Positions 33,463 to 42,051 of a stretch of 64,000 nt of DNA are shown piece after piece. Under the pieces are notes generated by a model. That model ran no database searches and was not told where the DNA came from. It saw nothing but the letters and a program-made list of their open reading frames with translations. The stretch's first letter is position 1; the number at the start of each line of letters is the position of its first letter. Source of the DNA: Pseudomonas brassicacearum subsp. brassicacearum (lineage in GTDB: Bacteria; Pseudomonadota; Gammaproteobacteria; Pseudomonadales; Pseudomonadaceae); assembly GCF_008801605.1 (NCBI RefSeq), contig NZ_VZPJ01000008.1, forward strand, positions 62,001 to 126,000. Reading direction: 5' to 3'. Made by a program: the position numbers and the translations under genes.

Positions 33463-34095
33463 ATGGGACAACAGCTGAAAATCCTCGGCCGCACTTCCTC
33501 GATCAACGTCAGAAAAGTGCTGTGGACCTGCCAGGAACTGGAAATCGCCTACGAGCGCGAAGACTGGGGCATTGGTTTTTCTTCGACCCAGGATCCGGAT
33601 TTCCTCGCCCTGAATCCCAATGCCCAGGTGCCGGTAATCATTGATGAGAACGGTGTGCTCTGGGAGTCCAATACCATTTGCCGTTACCTGGTGGGCAAGC
33701 ATGGGCGCAGCGACCTGCTGCCTGTCGAGCCTGCCGCACGGGCGCGTGTCGAGCAGTGGATGGACTGGCAAGCCACAGAGCTCAACCCGTCATGGGGCTA
33801 CGCATTCCACGCCCTGGTACGCAAGAATCCGGACTTCCAGGACCCGCAACGCATCGCCGCCGGCATCAAAGGCTGGAACGAGAAGATGGGTTTGCTGGAA
33901 CAGCAATTGAACCGCACCGGCGCCTATGTGGCCGGTACGGCGTTTTCCCTTGCGGATGTGCTCATCGGCTTGTCGGTGCACCGCTGGCGCCAGGCGCCCA
34001 TGGAACGCCCGGACTATCCTGCGGTGGCCGCCTACTGCAAACGCCTTGAGCAGCGCCCGGGGTTTGCCGAGTACGCGTGCGCCGCGCACTCATGA
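33463..34095 (+). CDS. glutathione S-transferase
   Basis: A 210-residue GST: thioredoxin-like N-terminal half (LGRTSSINVRKVLWTCQELE, with the NPNAQVPVIIDENG cis-proline loop and the WESNTICRYLV glutathione-contact motif) and an all-helical C-terminal half. It conjugates or reduces electrophilic compounds using glutathione; the substrate is unknown. It starts the block of five genes (33463-36199) that splits the two galactose clusters, and shows no functional tie to them. Confidence 0.9.
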   Translation: MGQQLKILGRTSSINVRKVLWTCQELEIAYEREDWGIGFSSTQDPDFLALNPNAQVPVIIDENGVLWESNTICRYLVGKHGRSDLLPVEPAARARVEQWMDWQATELNPSWGYAFHALVRKNPDFQDPQRIAAGIKGWNEKMGLLEQQLNRTGAYVAGTAFSLADVLIGLSVHRWRQAPMERPDYPAVAAYCKRLEQRPGFAEYACAAHS

Positions 34096-34100
34096 AATGC

Positions 34101-34583
34101 TCAGTTGCCGTTAGCAAAATCCCGTAGCACCTTGCCGTCCATTCGGTAGCGCACCCACTCTTCCTGTGGTTGCGCGCCGAGGGATTTGTAGAACTCGATG
34201 GCCGGCGTGTTCCAGTCCAGCACGCTCCATTCGAAGCGCCCGCAATCGTTGTCACAGGCAACTTTCGCCAAATGGCGCAGCAACGTCTTGCCCGCCCCGC
34301 CACCGCGCTGGTCAGGCGTGATGTACAGGTCTTCGAGGTACAGGCAGTTGCTGCCCAGCCAAGTGGAATAACTGAAGAAAAACACCGCGAAGCCAATCGG
34401 CACGCCATCACGCAGGCAGATCAACCCGTGGGCCGTTGCGCCCTCGCTGAACAGGCTGCGCTCGATGTCCGCCACACTGGCGATGACTTCGTGGCGGGCC
34501 TTTTCGTAATCGGCCAACTCGGTGATGAAGGCAAGGATTTGAGGCGCATCGCTGGGTTGCGCAGGACGGATCTCGATGGACAT
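34101..34583 (-). CDS. GNAT-family N-acetyltransferase
   Basis: A 160-residue GNAT protein with the acetyl-CoA binding block QRGGGAGKTLLRHLAKVA (about residues 95-112; the Q/RxxGxG/A pattern) and the closing 'FEWSVLDWNTPAIEFYKSLG' region. The VGFAVFFFSYSTWLG-like central strand fits diamine-acetyltransferase relatives; the true substrate is not known. It is convergent with the GST gene, 5 bp apart. Confidence 0.88.
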   Translation of the reverse strand: MSIEIRPAQPSDAPQILAFITELADYEKARHEVIASVADIERSLFSEGATAHGLICLRDGVPIGFAVFFFSYSTWLGSNCLYLEDLYITPDQRGGGAGKTLLRHLAKVACDNDCGRFEWSVLDWNTPAIEFYKSLGAQPQEEWVRYRMDGKVLRDFANGN

Positions 34584-34700
34584 GAACAGGCCTTGTAGCC
34601 AATTGAAAGCGCCATACTAAGCCGCCACGGGGCGCTCGTCACATATGAAAATGAACATCGTCCACGAACCCTCGAAGTACCGACATACAAAGGATCTGTC

Positions 34701-35357
34701 ATGACCGCTGCCGCCTTTGCACCTTTTCAAACCGTCGCTGCCCAGCTGCTGCCTCACGCATTGGAGCCATCGGAGGATGGCGCTCACGATCTGTCACATC
34801 TGCAACGGGTCTGGCACAACGTACGCTTGCTCCACCGTCATGAAGGCGCAGACCTGCTTATCCTGCTGGCGGCAACGCTGCTGCATGACTGCGTGGCGGT
34901 GGAAAAAAATTCACCGCTGCGCGCCCAGGCCTCTCGCTTGGCAGCGGATAAGGCATCGACACTGTTGTCGACACTGAACTGGCCAGACGAAAAAATCAGC
35001 GCCGTTGCCCATGCCATCGAGGCTCACAGTTTTTCGGCCAATATCGCAGCGATCACACTCGAAGCCAAAATTCTCCAGGACGCCGACCGCCTCGACTCAT
35101 TGGGCCTGCTCGGGGTGGCCCGCACATTCTATGTAGCCGGACGCATGGGCAGTGCACTCTATGACCCTCAGGATCCGCAGGCCAAGTCCCGGGATTACGA
35201 TGATCGACGTTTCTGCCTCGATCATTTCCAGACCAAATTGTTGCACCTGGCCGACGGTTTCCAGACTGCCACCGGGCAACACATGGCGCTGATCCGCCAC
35301 GAAAAGCTGAAAAGCTTCATGGAGCAATTCATGGAAGAGGCCGGACTCGACGGTTAG
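34701..35357 (+). CDS. HD-domain phosphohydrolase-like protein
   Basis: A 218-residue HD protein with metal-binding residues in AHDLSHLQRVWHN (His-Asp, about residues 29-41), LLHDCV (His-Asp about 62-63) and a late DADRLDSLG (Asp). The pattern matches the YedJ group of stand-alone HD hydrolases. Substrate is unknown; nucleotides or phosphate esters are usual. Standalone gene. Confidence 0.85.
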   Translation: MTAAAFAPFQTVAAQLLPHALEPSEDGAHDLSHLQRVWHNVRLLHRHEGADLLILLAATLLHDCVAVEKNSPLRAQASRLAADKASTLLSTLNWPDEKISAVAHAIEAHSFSANIAAITLEAKILQDADRLDSLGLLGVARTFYVAGRMGSALYDPQDPQAKSRDYDDRRFCLDHFQTKLLHLADGFQTATGQHMALIRHEKLKSFMEQFMEEAGLDG

Positions 35358-35441
35358 ACCATTCGTCGCGCCCGAGGCACAAACCCAAATCCAGCGAGGC
35401 CCAAGATCAGGTAAGCATTCTGAAAAATGGAGGCGACACTC

Positions 35442-35786
35442 ATGATCACTAAAAGGCTGACCGCATTCACCTTCGCCGCGCTGCTGTCGTCGGTGGCTTT
35501 CGCGGCTTCGACCTCCGGCACCGGGCCGACCGACCCGGTACAGGCGCCCAACTCTCCCGCAACCGAAGGCCTGCCCAAGCTGAACACCGACGGCACCGGC
35601 AGTGGCCTGAACAATGGCCAGCCACCCGCCACCGGCACCGATCCGCGTGTGCAGGGTAATGACACGGGTCGTCAGGGCGGCATGAATACACCGGACTCGA
35701 CAGCGCCTGATAACGCCGACACCGGGGTGGGCTCGAAAACCACGACCGGTGGTTCGGGCTCCGAAGGTGGCGCCGCCAGCCAGTAG
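35442..35786 (+). CDS. exported Gly/Thr/Pro-rich low-complexity protein
   Basis: A 114-residue protein. The signal peptide ends AFAASTSG (about residue 22). The rest is low-complexity, rich in Gly, Thr, Pro, Asp and Asn, with a run of acidic and small residues and no clear fold. The start at 35442 has GGAGGCGACACTC directly ahead. Function is unknown. It is 32 bp ahead of the KGG-like gene and possibly cotranscribed. Confidence 0.7.
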   Translation: MITKRLTAFTFAALLSSVAFAASTSGTGPTDPVQAPNSPATEGLPKLNTDGTGSGLNNGQPPATGTDPRVQGNDTGRQGGMNTPDSTAPDNADTGVGSKTTTGGSGSEGGAASQ

Positions 35787-35818
35787 CCTCTGCTCAGACA
35801 TTTGAGGAGGAACATCCC

Positions 35819-36199
35819 ATGCCTCGTGGAAGCAAAGACAAATACACCGCCGAACAAAAGCGCAAGGCCGCACACATTGAAAAAAGCTACGAGAAAAAAG
35901 GTGTGTCCGAGAACGAAGCCGAGGCACGCGCCTGGGCGACCGTGAACAAACAGTCCGGTGGTGGCGAACGCTCCGGTGGTTCTGGCAAGGAAAAACCGGC
36001 GACGGCCAAGAAAACCGACCGCAAGGAATCGGCCCGGCGCGCCGCCAAGACCCGCGAAGGTCACCCGCGCACCAGTAAAGCCTCCCACGCGACCCAGACA
36101 GTGGACAGCTTGATGAAGGAGGCCCGGGCGAAAAACATTCCCGGGCGCTCGAAGATGCGTAAGCAGGAATTGGTTGAGGCGTTGCGCAAGGCGGGGTGA
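35819..36199 (+). CDS. Lys-rich protein with C-terminal Rho-N/SAP-like helices
   Basis: A 126-residue strongly basic protein with GAGGAGG ahead of the ATG. The first part (MPRGSKDKYTAEQKRKAAHI, then EKSYEKKGVSENEAEARAWA) is the small module found in 'plasmid stabilization'-annotated Pseudomonas proteins. The C-terminal 30 residues (SLMKEARAKNIPGRSKMRK, QELVEALRKAG) match the Rho termination factor N-terminal type of helix pair that binds nucleic acid. A DNA- or RNA-associated stress protein is plausible, but unproven. No plasmid gene is nearby. Confidence 0.75.
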   Translation: MPRGSKDKYTAEQKRKAAHIEKSYEKKGVSENEAEARAWATVNKQSGGGERSGGSGKEKPATAKKTDRKESARRAAKTREGHPRTSKASHATQTVDSLMKEARAKNIPGRSKMRKQELVEALRKAG

Positions 36200-36219
36200 T
36201 TGTCGGCGTCTGGGAGAAC

Positions 36220-36320
36220 GCCTTCGCGAGCAAGCCCGCTCCCACACTGGCTCTGTGCTGTGCCGGGGTTCTGAGCCCTGGCACAAAATCCTGTGGGAGC
36301 GAGCCTGCTCGCGAAAGCGG
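36220..36320. repeat. two REP elements, tail to tail
   Basis: Inverted copy about 36220-36247 and forward copy 36290-36320 of the GTGGGAGC...GCTCGCGA palindrome, lying between two convergent genes (the Lys-rich gene and the ABC permease gene). Confidence 0.9.
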
Positions 36321-36341
36321 CCGGCCCGGTTGCTGCAGGGT

Positions 36342-37310
36342 TCAGCGTTGTTTCAAGCGGTCGATCACCACCGCCAGCAGCAGGATCGAGCCGCGGATGA
36401 CGTATTGGTAGAAGGTGTCGATGTTCTTCAGGTTCATCGCGTTTTCGATGATCGCCAAAATCAGCACGCCTGCAATGACGTGGCGAATCATGCCGATGCC
36501 ACCGCTCAACGACACCCCACCTAGCACGCAAGCCGAGATCACGGTCAGTTCGAAGCCCTGGCCGATCATCGGTTGGCCCGAGGTCATGCGCGATGCCAGG
36601 ATCACCCCGGCCAGGGCGCCGATGACGCCATGCACGGCGAAGATGATGATCTTGGTGCGATCAACGTTCACCCCCGCCAACAACGCCGCTTCCTGGTTGC
36701 CACCGATGGCCATGGTATTGCGCCCGTAGGTGGTGTAGTTCAGCAGCCAACCGAAAAACAGGAAGCAGGCGATGGTGATCAGGATCGGCACCGGTACGCC
36801 GAACAATTGGCCGTTGCCGAACACGAAGAACGATTCCTGCGACACCCCCACCGCTTTGCCGTTGGCAAAGATGTAGGCCAGGCCGCGGACGATCTGCATC
36901 GTCGCCAGTGTGGTGATCAAGGCGTTGACCCGCAGCTTGGCGATGACGATGCCGTTGATCAGGCCGACGATCAGCCCCATCACCAGCGCCGCACTGACGC
37001 CGAGGAACACGCTGTTGGTGTCGCGCATCACCACCGCCGCGACCACGCCGGCACAGGCAATCACCGAACCGACCGACAAGTCGAAGTGCCCGGACGCCAG
37101 GCAATACAACATGGTGCAGGCCGCGATGCCGGTGGTGGAAATCGCCAGGCCCAGCCCGCGCATGTTCAGCGGCGACAGGAAGTTGTCGATCATCAGGGTG
37201 CAGAGCACGAAGATGCCGATGGCCGCCAGCAGCATGACCCAGTCATCCAGGAAACGGCGCAGGTCCAGGGGTTTGCGTGCCGTTGGCAGTGCATTGTTTT
37301 GAATGGTCAT
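36342..37310 (-). CDS. araH: AraH-type sugar ABC transporter permease
   Basis: A 322-residue inner-membrane permease with about eight to ten membrane helices. It resembles E. coli AraH over its length: 'GLGLAISTTGIAACTMLYCLASGHFDLSVGSV' (shown here in part), KLRVNALITTLATMQIVRGL and ILASRMTSGQPM are near identical to the arabinose permease. The symbol reflects this likeness; the sugar could be galactose or both (the pathway context suggests galactose). Last gene of the araFGH-like operon. Confidence 0.9.
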   Translation of the reverse strand: MTIQNNALPTARKPLDLRRFLDDWVMLLAAIGIFVLCTLMIDNFLSPLNMRGLGLAISTTGIAACTMLYCLASGHFDLSVGSVIACAGVVAAVVMRDTNSVFLGVSAALVMGLIVGLINGIVIAKLRVNALITTLATMQIVRGLAYIFANGKAVGVSQESFFVFGNGQLFGVPVPILITIACFLFFGWLLNYTTYGRNTMAIGGNQEAALLAGVNVDRTKIIIFAVHGVIGALAGVILASRMTSGQPMIGQGFELTVISACVLGGVSLSGGIGMIRHVIAGVLILAIIENAMNLKNIDTFYQYVIRGSILLLAVVIDRLKQR

Positions 37311-37320
37311 GATTTACCTC

Positions 37321-38865
37321 TCAGTTCGCCGCGTCGGCAACGCGTTGGCGCGGCAGCGCCAGTTGCAGCAGATTGGATTCGTTGGCCTGGTCACGCGGCA
37401 GCTCGCCGCGCATGGCTCCTTCGCAGAGCACCAGGATTCGGTCGGAAATGCCCATCACTTCCATCAGGTCGCTGGACACCACAATCACCGCGATACCGTC
37501 GGCCGCCAGGTTGTGGATAATCTGGTAGATCTCCGCCTTGGCGCCGATGTCGATGCCACGAGTAGGCTCGTCCAGCAGCAGGACTTTCATCGGCATCGAC
37601 AGCCAGCGACCAAGAATCGCCTTCTGCTGGTTCCCGCCGGACAGGTACATGATTTTCTGGCTGGCCGCCGGCGTCTTCACTTTCAGCGACTTGATCTGTT
37701 TGTCGGCATTACCCCGCTCCCAGTCGCCACGCAACAGGCAGCCAAGTGTGGAATGAGACGGACGCGCACTGATGTTGATGTTCTCGCCCACACTGCCCAA
37801 CGGGATGATGCCTTCCTTCTTGCGATCCTCCGGGCAGAGCAGAACGCCCGCGGCGATGGCATCCCGTGGAGAACGTAGTTTCAGCTCCTTACCGTGCAGG
37901 ACCAGGCTGCCCTCGCGCTGGCGCTCCAGGCCACTGAGCAAGCGAAAAAGCTCCGTACGACCGGCGCCGACCAGCCCGAACAAGCCGAGGATCTCGCCCT
38001 TGTGCACCTGGAAACTCACCGGTTCGCGCAAGCCCGGCCCCAGCAGGCCCTTCACTTGCAGCGCCACATCGCCGCGCTCCCGAGGACGGTAATCATAGAT
38101 GTCCTGGATATCGCGACCGACCATGCACGTGACGAGTTGATCATGGGTCAACTCGCTCATGTTCTCGAAGGTCCGCACGTAACGACCGTCCTTGAACACC
38201 GTCACCGCATTGCAGATGCGGAACACCTCCTCCATGCGGTGGCTGACGTAGAGCACCACTTTGCCCTCGTCCCGCAGTCGACTGATGATCGCCATCAAAC
38301 GGTCGATTTCACGGGCCGACAGGCTACTGGTGGGTTCGTCGAAAGCAATGACGTGGGCGCCACGGGACAAGGCCTTGGCGATTTCCACCAGTTGGCGCTG
38401 ACCGAGGGACAGGCGCCCGACCTTTTCCTGCGGGTCGATTTCGTCGGCCAGGCCCTTGAGCAGCGTCAGCGCCTGCTGGCGCAGTACACCGCGATTGACC
38501 AGGCCGAAACGCGCCGGCAAATGGCCGAGAAACAGGTTTTCAGCGACGGTCATTTCCGGCACCAGGTGCAGCTCCTGGTGAATCACTGCCACACCACTGG
38601 CGATGCTGTCAGCGGTGCCTTTGAACGCCATCGTCTGTTCGCCGATCTGCAAGTCGCCGCTGCTCGGGATGTAGGCACCGCCCAGGATCTTGAGCAGCGT
38701 GGACTTGCCGGCGCCGTTTTCACCCATCAAGGCATGGACCTGCCCCGGATGGGCAACGAAACTGATATTGGCCAGCGCCTGCACGCCGGGAAAGGACTTG
38801 CCGATCCCGTTGAATCGCAAGCTGCCGCCGATGTTGTGTTGCCGTGTCGCTGTTTGCGCTTGCAT
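37321..38865 (-). CDS. araG: AraG-type sugar ABC transporter ATP-binding protein
   Basis: A 514-residue twin-cassette ATPase. The first Walker A is GENGAGKST (about residues 47-55) with LSLGQRQLVEIAKAL signature and VIAFDEPTSSL; the second half has GLVGAGRTE, LSGGNQQKAILGRWL and VLLLDEPTRGID. The start at 38865 (MQAQTATRQHN) fits the family. It energises uptake with AraF and AraH. It ends 10 bp before araH and starts 75 bp after the araF stop. Confidence 0.93.
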   Translation of the reverse strand: MQAQTATRQHNIGGSLRFNGIGKSFPGVQALANISFVAHPGQVHALMGENGAGKSTLLKILGGAYIPSSGDLQIGEQTMAFKGTADSIASGVAVIHQELHLVPEMTVAENLFLGHLPARFGLVNRGVLRQQALTLLKGLADEIDPQEKVGRLSLGQRQLVEIAKALSRGAHVIAFDEPTSSLSAREIDRLMAIISRLRDEGKVVLYVSHRMEEVFRICNAVTVFKDGRYVRTFENMSELTHDQLVTCMVGRDIQDIYDYRPRERGDVALQVKGLLGPGLREPVSFQVHKGEILGLFGLVGAGRTELFRLLSGLERQREGSLVLHGKELKLRSPRDAIAAGVLLCPEDRKKEGIIPLGSVGENINISARPSHSTLGCLLRGDWERGNADKQIKSLKVKTPAASQKIMYLSGGNQQKAILGRWLSMPMKVLLLDEPTRGIDIGAKAEIYQIIHNLAADGIAVIVVSSDLMEVMGISDRILVLCEGAMRGELPRDQANESNLLQLALPRQRVADAAN

Positions 38866-38940
38866 AACCACCTCGAACTTACAGAGATCAAGCGACCCCG
38901 CCACTCATGTGACCAGGGCCGCTTTTGAATCAACCGGCCG

Positions 38941-39945
38941 TCAGTTCCACAGGCCGATCTTTTCCAGCTCTTGCTTGAAGTTCTCCCGGGTGATCAGCGT
39001 CACCTCGTCCATGGCGGTGTACTTCGGCGGCTCCTTACCAGTGGTGATCCACTCGTACATCATTTCGGCGGTCTTGTAGCCTTCGATGTGCGGGCTTGGC
39101 AGCATCGAACCGAAGAAGCCGCTGTTAGGCTTTTTCAGCTCACCGATAGCGTCAGTGCCGTTGATGCCGATGCCGATCACATTGGCCGCCTTGAACCCGG
39201 CGGCTTCGGTGGCGCGCACGCCGCCCAGCACGGTGTTGTCATTCATGCCACCGATAATCAGGTTTTTCGCGGCGCTTGGCAGTTTCACCAGGGCCGAGTT
39301 GGTGGAGTCCATGCTGCCGGGTACGTCGAGGGTTTTCAGGGCGGCGAAGAGGATGTGGTCTTTCGGGATACCGGCCTCCTCAAGGGATTTGACCGAACCG
39401 TCGGTGCGCTTCTTGCCAGTGTCCAGTTCGTTGTAGGTGTTGATCACCGCATAGGTTTCTTTCCAATCCCAGCCGCGTTTTTTCGCTTCAGCAGCCATGG
39501 CGGCGCCCTGTTTCTGGCCCACCTCGAATGCGGCCATGCCCAGGTACGGCACGTCTTCCATGAACTTGCCGCTGGCGTCGACGAAACGGTCGTCCACGGC
39601 AATCACCTTGAGATCGTTGAGCTTGGCCTTGGCCATGATGGCCGGGCCGAGGGATACGTCCGGCGGGCAGATCACGAAGCCCTTGGCCCCGTTGGCGGCA
39701 AGGCTGTCGATGGCCGAGAGGGTTTTCTCGCCGTCGGGCACGGCGATCTTGATCAACTGGAAGCCTTTATCCTTGGCCGCCTTCTCGGCAAACGCCCATT
39801 CGGTCTGGAACCAAGGCTCCTCGGCCTGCTTGACCAGGAAACCAATTTTTACCGCATCGGCCGCCAGCAAGTGGCTGCTGAGGCTGACCGCGGTAACCGC
39901 CAGGGCGGCGCGACACAGGGAACGGATCCCACGACGATGTTTCAT
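38941..39945 (-). CDS. araF: AraF-type periplasmic sugar-binding protein
   Basis: A 334-residue exported binding protein, with signal peptide after MKHRRGIRSLCRAALAVTAV and cleavage near LLAADAVK. The start at 39945 has AAGGAG upstream. The body starts KIGFLVKQAEEPWFQTEW like arabinose/galactose-binding proteins of the type-I fold, and the hinge block VICPPDVSLGPAI. It is the first gene of the ABC operon. The 175-bp leader holds a 14-mer shared with the GntR gene promoter (40068-40081). Confidence 0.92.
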   Translation of the reverse strand: MKHRRGIRSLCRAALAVTAVSLSSHLLAADAVKIGFLVKQAEEPWFQTEWAFAEKAAKDKGFQLIKIAVPDGEKTLSAIDSLAANGAKGFVICPPDVSLGPAIMAKAKLNDLKVIAVDDRFVDASGKFMEDVPYLGMAAFEVGQKQGAAMAAEAKKRGWDWKETYAVINTYNELDTGKKRTDGSVKSLEEAGIPKDHILFAALKTLDVPGSMDSTNSALVKLPSAAKNLIIGGMNDNTVLGGVRATEAAGFKAANVIGIGINGTDAIGELKKPNSGFFGSMLPSPHIEGYKTAEMMYEWITTGKEPPKYTAMDEVTLITRENFKQELEKIGLWN

Positions 39946-40067
39946 AGTTGACTCCTTGTTTTTTTTATTGAAAGCCAAACGTCCAGGTTTCTGCTCCACC
40001 GTCGGTGGAAATACGCAGGCTGGGCGGTTACAGCAAGTTGCTACACAGCATAGGCCTGAATAGTCAT

Positions 40068-40081
40068 ATCGTATGATGATT
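40068..40081 (-). promoter_or_regulatory. candidate GntR operator upstream of araF
   Basis: The 14-mer AATCATCATACGAT (minus strand) is identical to the one at 42833-42846 in front of the GntR gene. Read on the plus strand, it contains TCGTATGATGA, which fits the FadR-type TNGTNNNACNA consensus with one mismatch. It is 123 bp from the araF start. Confidence 0.6.
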
Positions 40082-40120
40082 GGATTACAGGCGAAGTTTC
40101 CCACTGCAATCCAGGAATAT

Positions 40121-40939
40121 TCAGTCGTGGTACATGACCGAACGTCCCCCATCGAGGGTGATGCATGAGGCATTGATAAACGTTGCTTCGTCACTGGCCA
40201 GGAACACGGCCGTCATTGCCACTTCGATCGGTTGCCCGACACGCCGTGGCGGGTGCAGATCCAGCGCACGCTGGCGTTCGGCATGGGGATCGGCAAAGCC
40301 GTTCCAGTAGTCGACGTTCAGTTGGGTTTCGATATAACCCGGGGCGATGGCGTTGACGCGTACCCCTTTGGGCGCGTATTCGATGCCCAGGGCGCGAGTC
40401 AGGCCAAGCAGGCCATGCTTGGCCACCGGGTAAGGGAAACAGCCGGGAATGATGTGGGACGAATGGACCGAGGCAATGTTGATGATGCTGCCCACGCCCT
40501 GCTCGATCATCTGTGGCAACACCGCCTTGCAACCGTACCAGGCGCCATCCAGGTCGATGGCGAAGCAGCGGCGCCAGTCCTCTTCGGTCATTTCCAGCGG
40601 GTCGCGGAAGACATTGACGCCGGCGCAGTTGACCAACACATCGATGCGACCGTGCAGCTCGACGGCGCGCCGGGCCATGGCCTGCAAGTCCTGCGGCTTC
40701 GACACATCGGCCTGCAGCGCTTGCACGTCGGCCCCGCGTACACGCCAATGGGCGGCCACCGCCTCGACCTTCTGCGCCTGGATATCACTGATCACCAACC
40801 GGGCCTGTTGCGACGCGAACGCCGCGACGATGGCCTCGCCAATGCCTTGGGCGGCACCAGTCAACAGCACGACCTTGTCTTTCAGGCGCTCGCCCTTCGG
40901 TGGCTCCGGCACGGGTGGCAAGACCAAAGGCTCAGCCAT
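40121..40939 (-). CDS. SDR-family sugar 1-dehydrogenase (galactose/arabinose type)
   Basis: A 272-residue short-chain dehydrogenase. Cofactor loop LTGAAQGIGEA is at about residues 27-37, NCAG about 110, and the catalytic Ser-Tyr-Lys set in IASVHSSH and YPVAK (about 163-186). Its place beside a lactonase and the dgo genes makes D-galactose 1-dehydrogenase (to galactonolactone) the best call; L-arabinose is also possible. The start at 40939 has AGGAGG 8 bases ahead. A 43-residue upstream frame overlaps the start by 8 nt. Confidence 0.85.
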   Translation of the reverse strand: MAEPLVLPPVPEPPKGERLKDKVVLLTGAAQGIGEAIVAAFASQQARLVISDIQAQKVEAVAAHWRVRGADVQALQADVSKPQDLQAMARRAVELHGRIDVLVNCAGVNVFRDPLEMTEEDWRRCFAIDLDGAWYGCKAVLPQMIEQGVGSIINIASVHSSHIIPGCFPYPVAKHGLLGLTRALGIEYAPKGVRVNAIAPGYIETQLNVDYWNGFADPHAERQRALDLHPPRRVGQPIEVAMTAVFLASDEATFINASCITLDGGRSVMYHD

Positions 40940-41063
40940 GGTTCAAGCCTCCTGCGCGCGGGCACGACAAAAACCGGGCATCCACGGATGACCGGCGCAG
41001 AGGCGCTTGAAAGAACAGTGGCCAGCGTACGCCGCCGGGGCGTACGGGGAAAGATCGTTGCAT
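40932..41063 (-). CDS. candidate 43-codon upstream frame of the SDR gene
   Basis: The frame starts ATGCAACGA right after the same AGGTGAAG site that serves dgoK, and its stop overlaps the SDR start (ATGGCTGA). The peptide (MQRSFPVRPGGVRWPL and so on) resembles nothing I know. It may be a leader peptide that couples translation, or a relic: the promoter-to-start segment looks copied from dgoK, and the reading frame behind it is new. No codon-bias support. Confidence 0.35.
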   Translation of the reverse strand: MQRSFPVRPGGVRWPLFFQAPLRRSSVDARFLSCPRAGGLNHG

Positions 41064-41115
41064 CACTTCACCTGTTTTGTTTTTTTAGTGTGAGTGCGTA
41101 TTGCCGATGGAGCCG

Positions 41116-41176
41116 ACTATAAACCCGGCCGCCAAATAATCTCAATATATATATTTACATCCCATATTTTGGGATT
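41116..41176 (-). promoter_or_regulatory. SDR-gene promoter with the same 39-bp palindrome
   Basis: Minus strand: -35 TTGAGA (41140-41145), 18-bp spacer, -10 TATAGT (41116-41121), identical to the dgoK promoter. Palindrome arms AATCTCAATATAT (41138-41150) and ATATTTTGGGATT (41164-41176) with 13-bp centre; the last base overlaps the stop codon of the lactonase gene. Leader similarity continues to the ribosome-binding site (CAGGTGAAG) near 41069. Confidence 0.8.
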
Positions 41177-42051
41177 CAGCCTGCAAACCTTGTACACACC
41201 ACGCCAGGCACATCGACACGCATCGACAGCACGGCACCGTCCAGCGGATGACCCAATGGGCTCGCCGCGCTGGTGATGTACAACGTCTTGAGGTCGTCGC
41301 CGCCGAACACACAACTTGTCGGGCGGCTGACAGGCAGTTCGATCACCCGATCGACCTGGCCGTCCGGGCTCAACCGCAGCAAGCAACTGCCGTCCCAGCG
41401 GGCGTTCCAGATATAGCCCCGGGCATCCATCGCCGAGCCATCCGGGCCGCCACGGGGATGGGGGCCGAACCAGACTTCGGCAGGCGCCAGGTTGCCCTCA
41501 GGGTAGATAAAGTGCCGATACAACGTGCCATCCAGGCTATCGCCGAAATACACCGTGGTGCCATCGGGGCTCCAGAGCAAGGTGTTCGGAATGCCCAGCC
41601 CGCGCAGCAAGGGCATGACCCGACCATCACCGGCGACGCGAAACAGCCCGCCGGAGCGCCGCTCGATCGGCAAGTCCTCGCCTTCGTCACCGATATTGTT
41701 CTGCATGGTGCCGAGCCACAGTTGACCCTGGCCATCGCAACGGGCCTCGTTGGGACGATTGCCTGGCTGGGGATCGGCCATGCACAGCAGCGTCAGGCGC
41801 GGTTCCAGGCCCGGAGAATCGAGATCGAGGCGGTAGACACCACTGCTCAGGGTCACCAGGGCGTCGCCACTCTGGGTTGGAATGAAAGCGGACACGTGCT
41901 CGGGCATCTGCCAGATCTGTACGTTGGCGCCGATCAGCCGCAGTGCCTGCTTGCCGGCGATATCGACCCAATACAACGCCTGGGTCGGCTCGTCCCAGAA
42001 GGGCCCCTCGCCCAACTTCGCCCGGTGTTCCGTCACAGCCGTCCACTTCAT
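41176..42051 (-). CDS. SMP-30/gluconolactonase-family lactonase
   Basis: A 291-residue beta-propeller lactonase starting MKWTAVTEHRAKLGEGPFWD (Glu metal ligand in GEGP). Other ligands fit NRPNEARCDGQG and the later SPDGTTVYFGDS (Asp). It would hydrolyse galactono- or arabinono-lactone from the SDR step. It overlaps the GntR gene by 4 bp (ATGA), so is coupled to it, and its stop touches the palindrome of the next promoter. Confidence 0.9.
   Translation of the reverse strand: MKWTAVTEHRAKLGEGPFWDEPTQALYWVDIAGKQALRLIGANVQIWQMPEHVSAFIPTQSGDALVTLSSGVYRLDLDSPGLEPRLTLLCMADPQPGNRPNEARCDGQGQLWLGTMQNNIGDEGEDLPIERRSGGLFRVAGDGRVMPLLRGLGIPNTLLWSPDGTTVYFGDSLDGTLYRHFIYPEGNLAPAEVWFGPHPRGGPDGSAMDARGYIWNARWDGSCLLRLSPDGQVDRVIELPVSRPTSCVFGGDDLKTLYITSAASPLGHPLDGAVLSMRVDVPGVVCTRFAG

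Noticed and set aside
35819..36199. Possible plasmid origin or partition gene, from the common 'plasmid stabilization' name of this family
   Set aside because: No replication, partition or toxin-antitoxin gene is close; the neighbours are chromosomal and the name of the family is historical.
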